A stretch of 64,000 bases of DNA. It comes from Pseudocalidococcus azoricus BACA0444. GTDB taxonomy: Bacteria > Cyanobacteriota > Cyanobacteriia > Thermosynechococcales > Thermosynechococcaceae. The notes beneath the pieces are model-generated. The model searched no databases. It worked only from the letters and a program-made list of their open reading frames with translations, and was not told the origin of the DNA. Shown here piece after piece: positions 63,433-64,000 of this stretch. Where the stretch lies: assembly GCF_031729055.1 (NCBI RefSeq), contig NZ_JAVMIP010000015.1:25071-89070 (forward strand), in the 5' to 3' direction. Each line of letters opens with the position of its first letter. Within the stretch, counting starts at the first letter, position 1. The translations under genes and the position numbers were made by a program.

Positions 63433-63617
63433 ATGAGCGAGTACATCCATAAGAGCTATAACGTCACAGTTTTGTTATATCACCTAGTTTTTCGAGCAAA
63501 ATACAGCACTTTCGGCATCTATTTGGTACATTCAAGCCTTGAATCTAATTCAAAACAGGGGTGTAACACCTTAAGCTGTACCAGTCCAATATCGAATCCG
63601 CTGTATCGGCGAGCAGT
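63433..63617 (+). pseudogene. IS200/IS605-type TnpA, interrupted after about 29 codons
   Basis: The frame opens MSEYIHKSYNVTVLLYHLVF, then RAKY, which is the start of IS200-type TnpA. It is cut at TA 63502-63503 by a 100-bp insert. After the insert the frame resumes as RRAV (63606-63617): removing the insert with one TA gives KYRRAV, as in intact TnpA proteins. A second TA insertion (IS630-type) follows at once at 63618-63619. The catalytic part is not in the window. Confidence 0.72.
63504..63603 (+). mobile_element. 100-bp TA-flanked mini-element inside tnpA
   Basis: Exactly 100 bp between TA dinucleotides (63502-63503 and 63604-63605). The left end starts CAGCACTTTCGGCATC; the reverse complement of the right end starts CAGCGGATTCGATATTGG, a partial inverted repeat. 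The nearby IS630-type insertion starts with the same CAGCACTTT. Its precise excision restores the tnpA reading frame, which supports a TA target-site duplication. Confidence 0.68.
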
Positions 63618-63619
63618 TA

Positions 63620-63913
63620 CAGCACTTTTCATGACTAGCTGGGACAGTAGCAACAGTGTGTAAAATAATGTTTCCGGTAGTCAGATAGGTTGAGTAAAAT
63701 ACCAAGCTCGACCAATGTTTCAATGGAATCTTGGTCTTTGGGTCTAAATCGCCGGACAAAGGCTTTTAACTCCCACCAGAAATGCTCTATGGGATTAAAT
63801 TCAGGAGAATAGGGAGGCAAATAAACAACCGTTACACCTGCATCTGCCAGGATCTCCTGAACCTCAGCAACTTTATGGGCTTTAAGGTTGTCCATCACCA
63901 AAACCGCTCCAGC
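63620..63913 (-). mobile_element. Partial IS630-type transposase (C-terminal part) and element end
   Basis: The element begins CAGCACTTTTCATGACTAGC at a TA in the broken tnpA. On the reverse strand, 63635-63913 encode the end of an IS630 DDE transposase: AGAVLVMDNLKAHK (second aspartate), VTVVYLPPYSPEFNPIEHFW (proline block and final glutamate), ending DYRKHYFTHCCYCPS. Homology stops at about 63913, so the 5' part of the transposase is missing or replaced. It is probably inactive. Confidence 0.78.
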
Positions 63914-64000
63914 CCAAAGTTTCTACGAACGAGCAAAGCTCTACGGTGTAGAATACAGCAGACTGTCGGTAGACGGGCGGTAACGAGTTCCATTAGGCTT
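63914..64000. other. Window end, unassigned
   Basis: The last 87 bp are not continuous with the IS630 transposase. A short forward frame (FYERAKLYGVEYSRLSVDGR, then a stop) looks like the end of some coding sequence, but I cannot name it. Confidence 0.3.

Overview
The window is cyanobacterial chromosome. It holds RpaA (the circadian output regulator), a pair of phycobilisome-type proteins beside a V4R protein, cyanobacterial DUF4335 and DUF928 proteins, a hopanoid-pathway epimerase (HpnA), Csx18, and a CopM/CopR/CopS copper system. The heptamer CCAGGCC/GGCCTGG and its palindrome CCAGGCCTGG recur through most genes. The classical cyanobacterial HIP1 octamer GCGATCGC is seen only between about 48.1 and 50.9 kb. 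A Thermosynechococcaceae-like unicellular host (Synechococcus sp. PCC 6312 type) is my best guess, at low confidence.

Layout. 0-12.1 kb is mostly core: a partial membrane protein, rpaA, DUF4335 and DUF928 proteins, a folate/biopterin-type transporter, an FAD oxidoreductase, an Rpn/DUF4351 nuclease with a lost start, ligA, and a V4R gene followed by two phycobilin-like genes. 12.2-16.4 kb holds lysS, then a type II restriction-modification pair (frameshifted TdeIII-like nuclease and intact C5 methyltransferase) bracketed by a direct repeat of the lysS 3' end. 16.4-26.7 kb carries tldD, hpnA, hicAB, a desaturase, OsmC, a MetX-like hydrolase, decayed transposon and antitoxin relics, an omega-aminotransferase, a pentapeptide-repeat membrane protein and a small HTH-membrane protein.

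27.0-41.25 kb is a type III-B CRISPR-Cas locus: cas10/cmr2, cmr3, cmr4, cmr5, then one 1132-residue polypeptide that I read as Cmr6-Cmr1-CARF-HEPN, followed by csx18, cas1, cas2 and a 12-repeat array. Two Uma2-type nuclease genes and two toxin-antitoxin pairs sit between the cmr genes. No cas6 is present. This locus is the most interesting part of the window: the complex subunits Cmr6 and Cmr1 appear covalently joined to a ribonuclease effector of the Csm6/Csx1 kind that would be activated by cyclic oligoadenylate.

42.0-58.9 kb is a metal-resistance region. A CopM/CopR group at 42-44 kb and a CopB/CopA/CopS group at 52-59 kb share TTTCAT-N5-TTTCAT direct repeats and so probably form one copper regulon. 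Between them lie a Grx-MauE gene with its MerR regulator, and then an imported island (45.5-52.1 kb) with a ZiaA-type P-ATPase, an ArsR/SmtB repressor, a frameshifted ynfA, a cobalamin-riboswitch-controlled cbtB, mntH and a P-ATPase remnant. 58.9-64 kb contains a large hybrid histidine kinase and a mobile-element graveyard: an IS200-type tnpA split by a 100-bp TA-flanked element and by an IS630-type transposase.

A roughly 147-bp miniature inverted-repeat element occurs three times (upstream of cas10, just beyond the CRISPR array, and at 59.1 kb).
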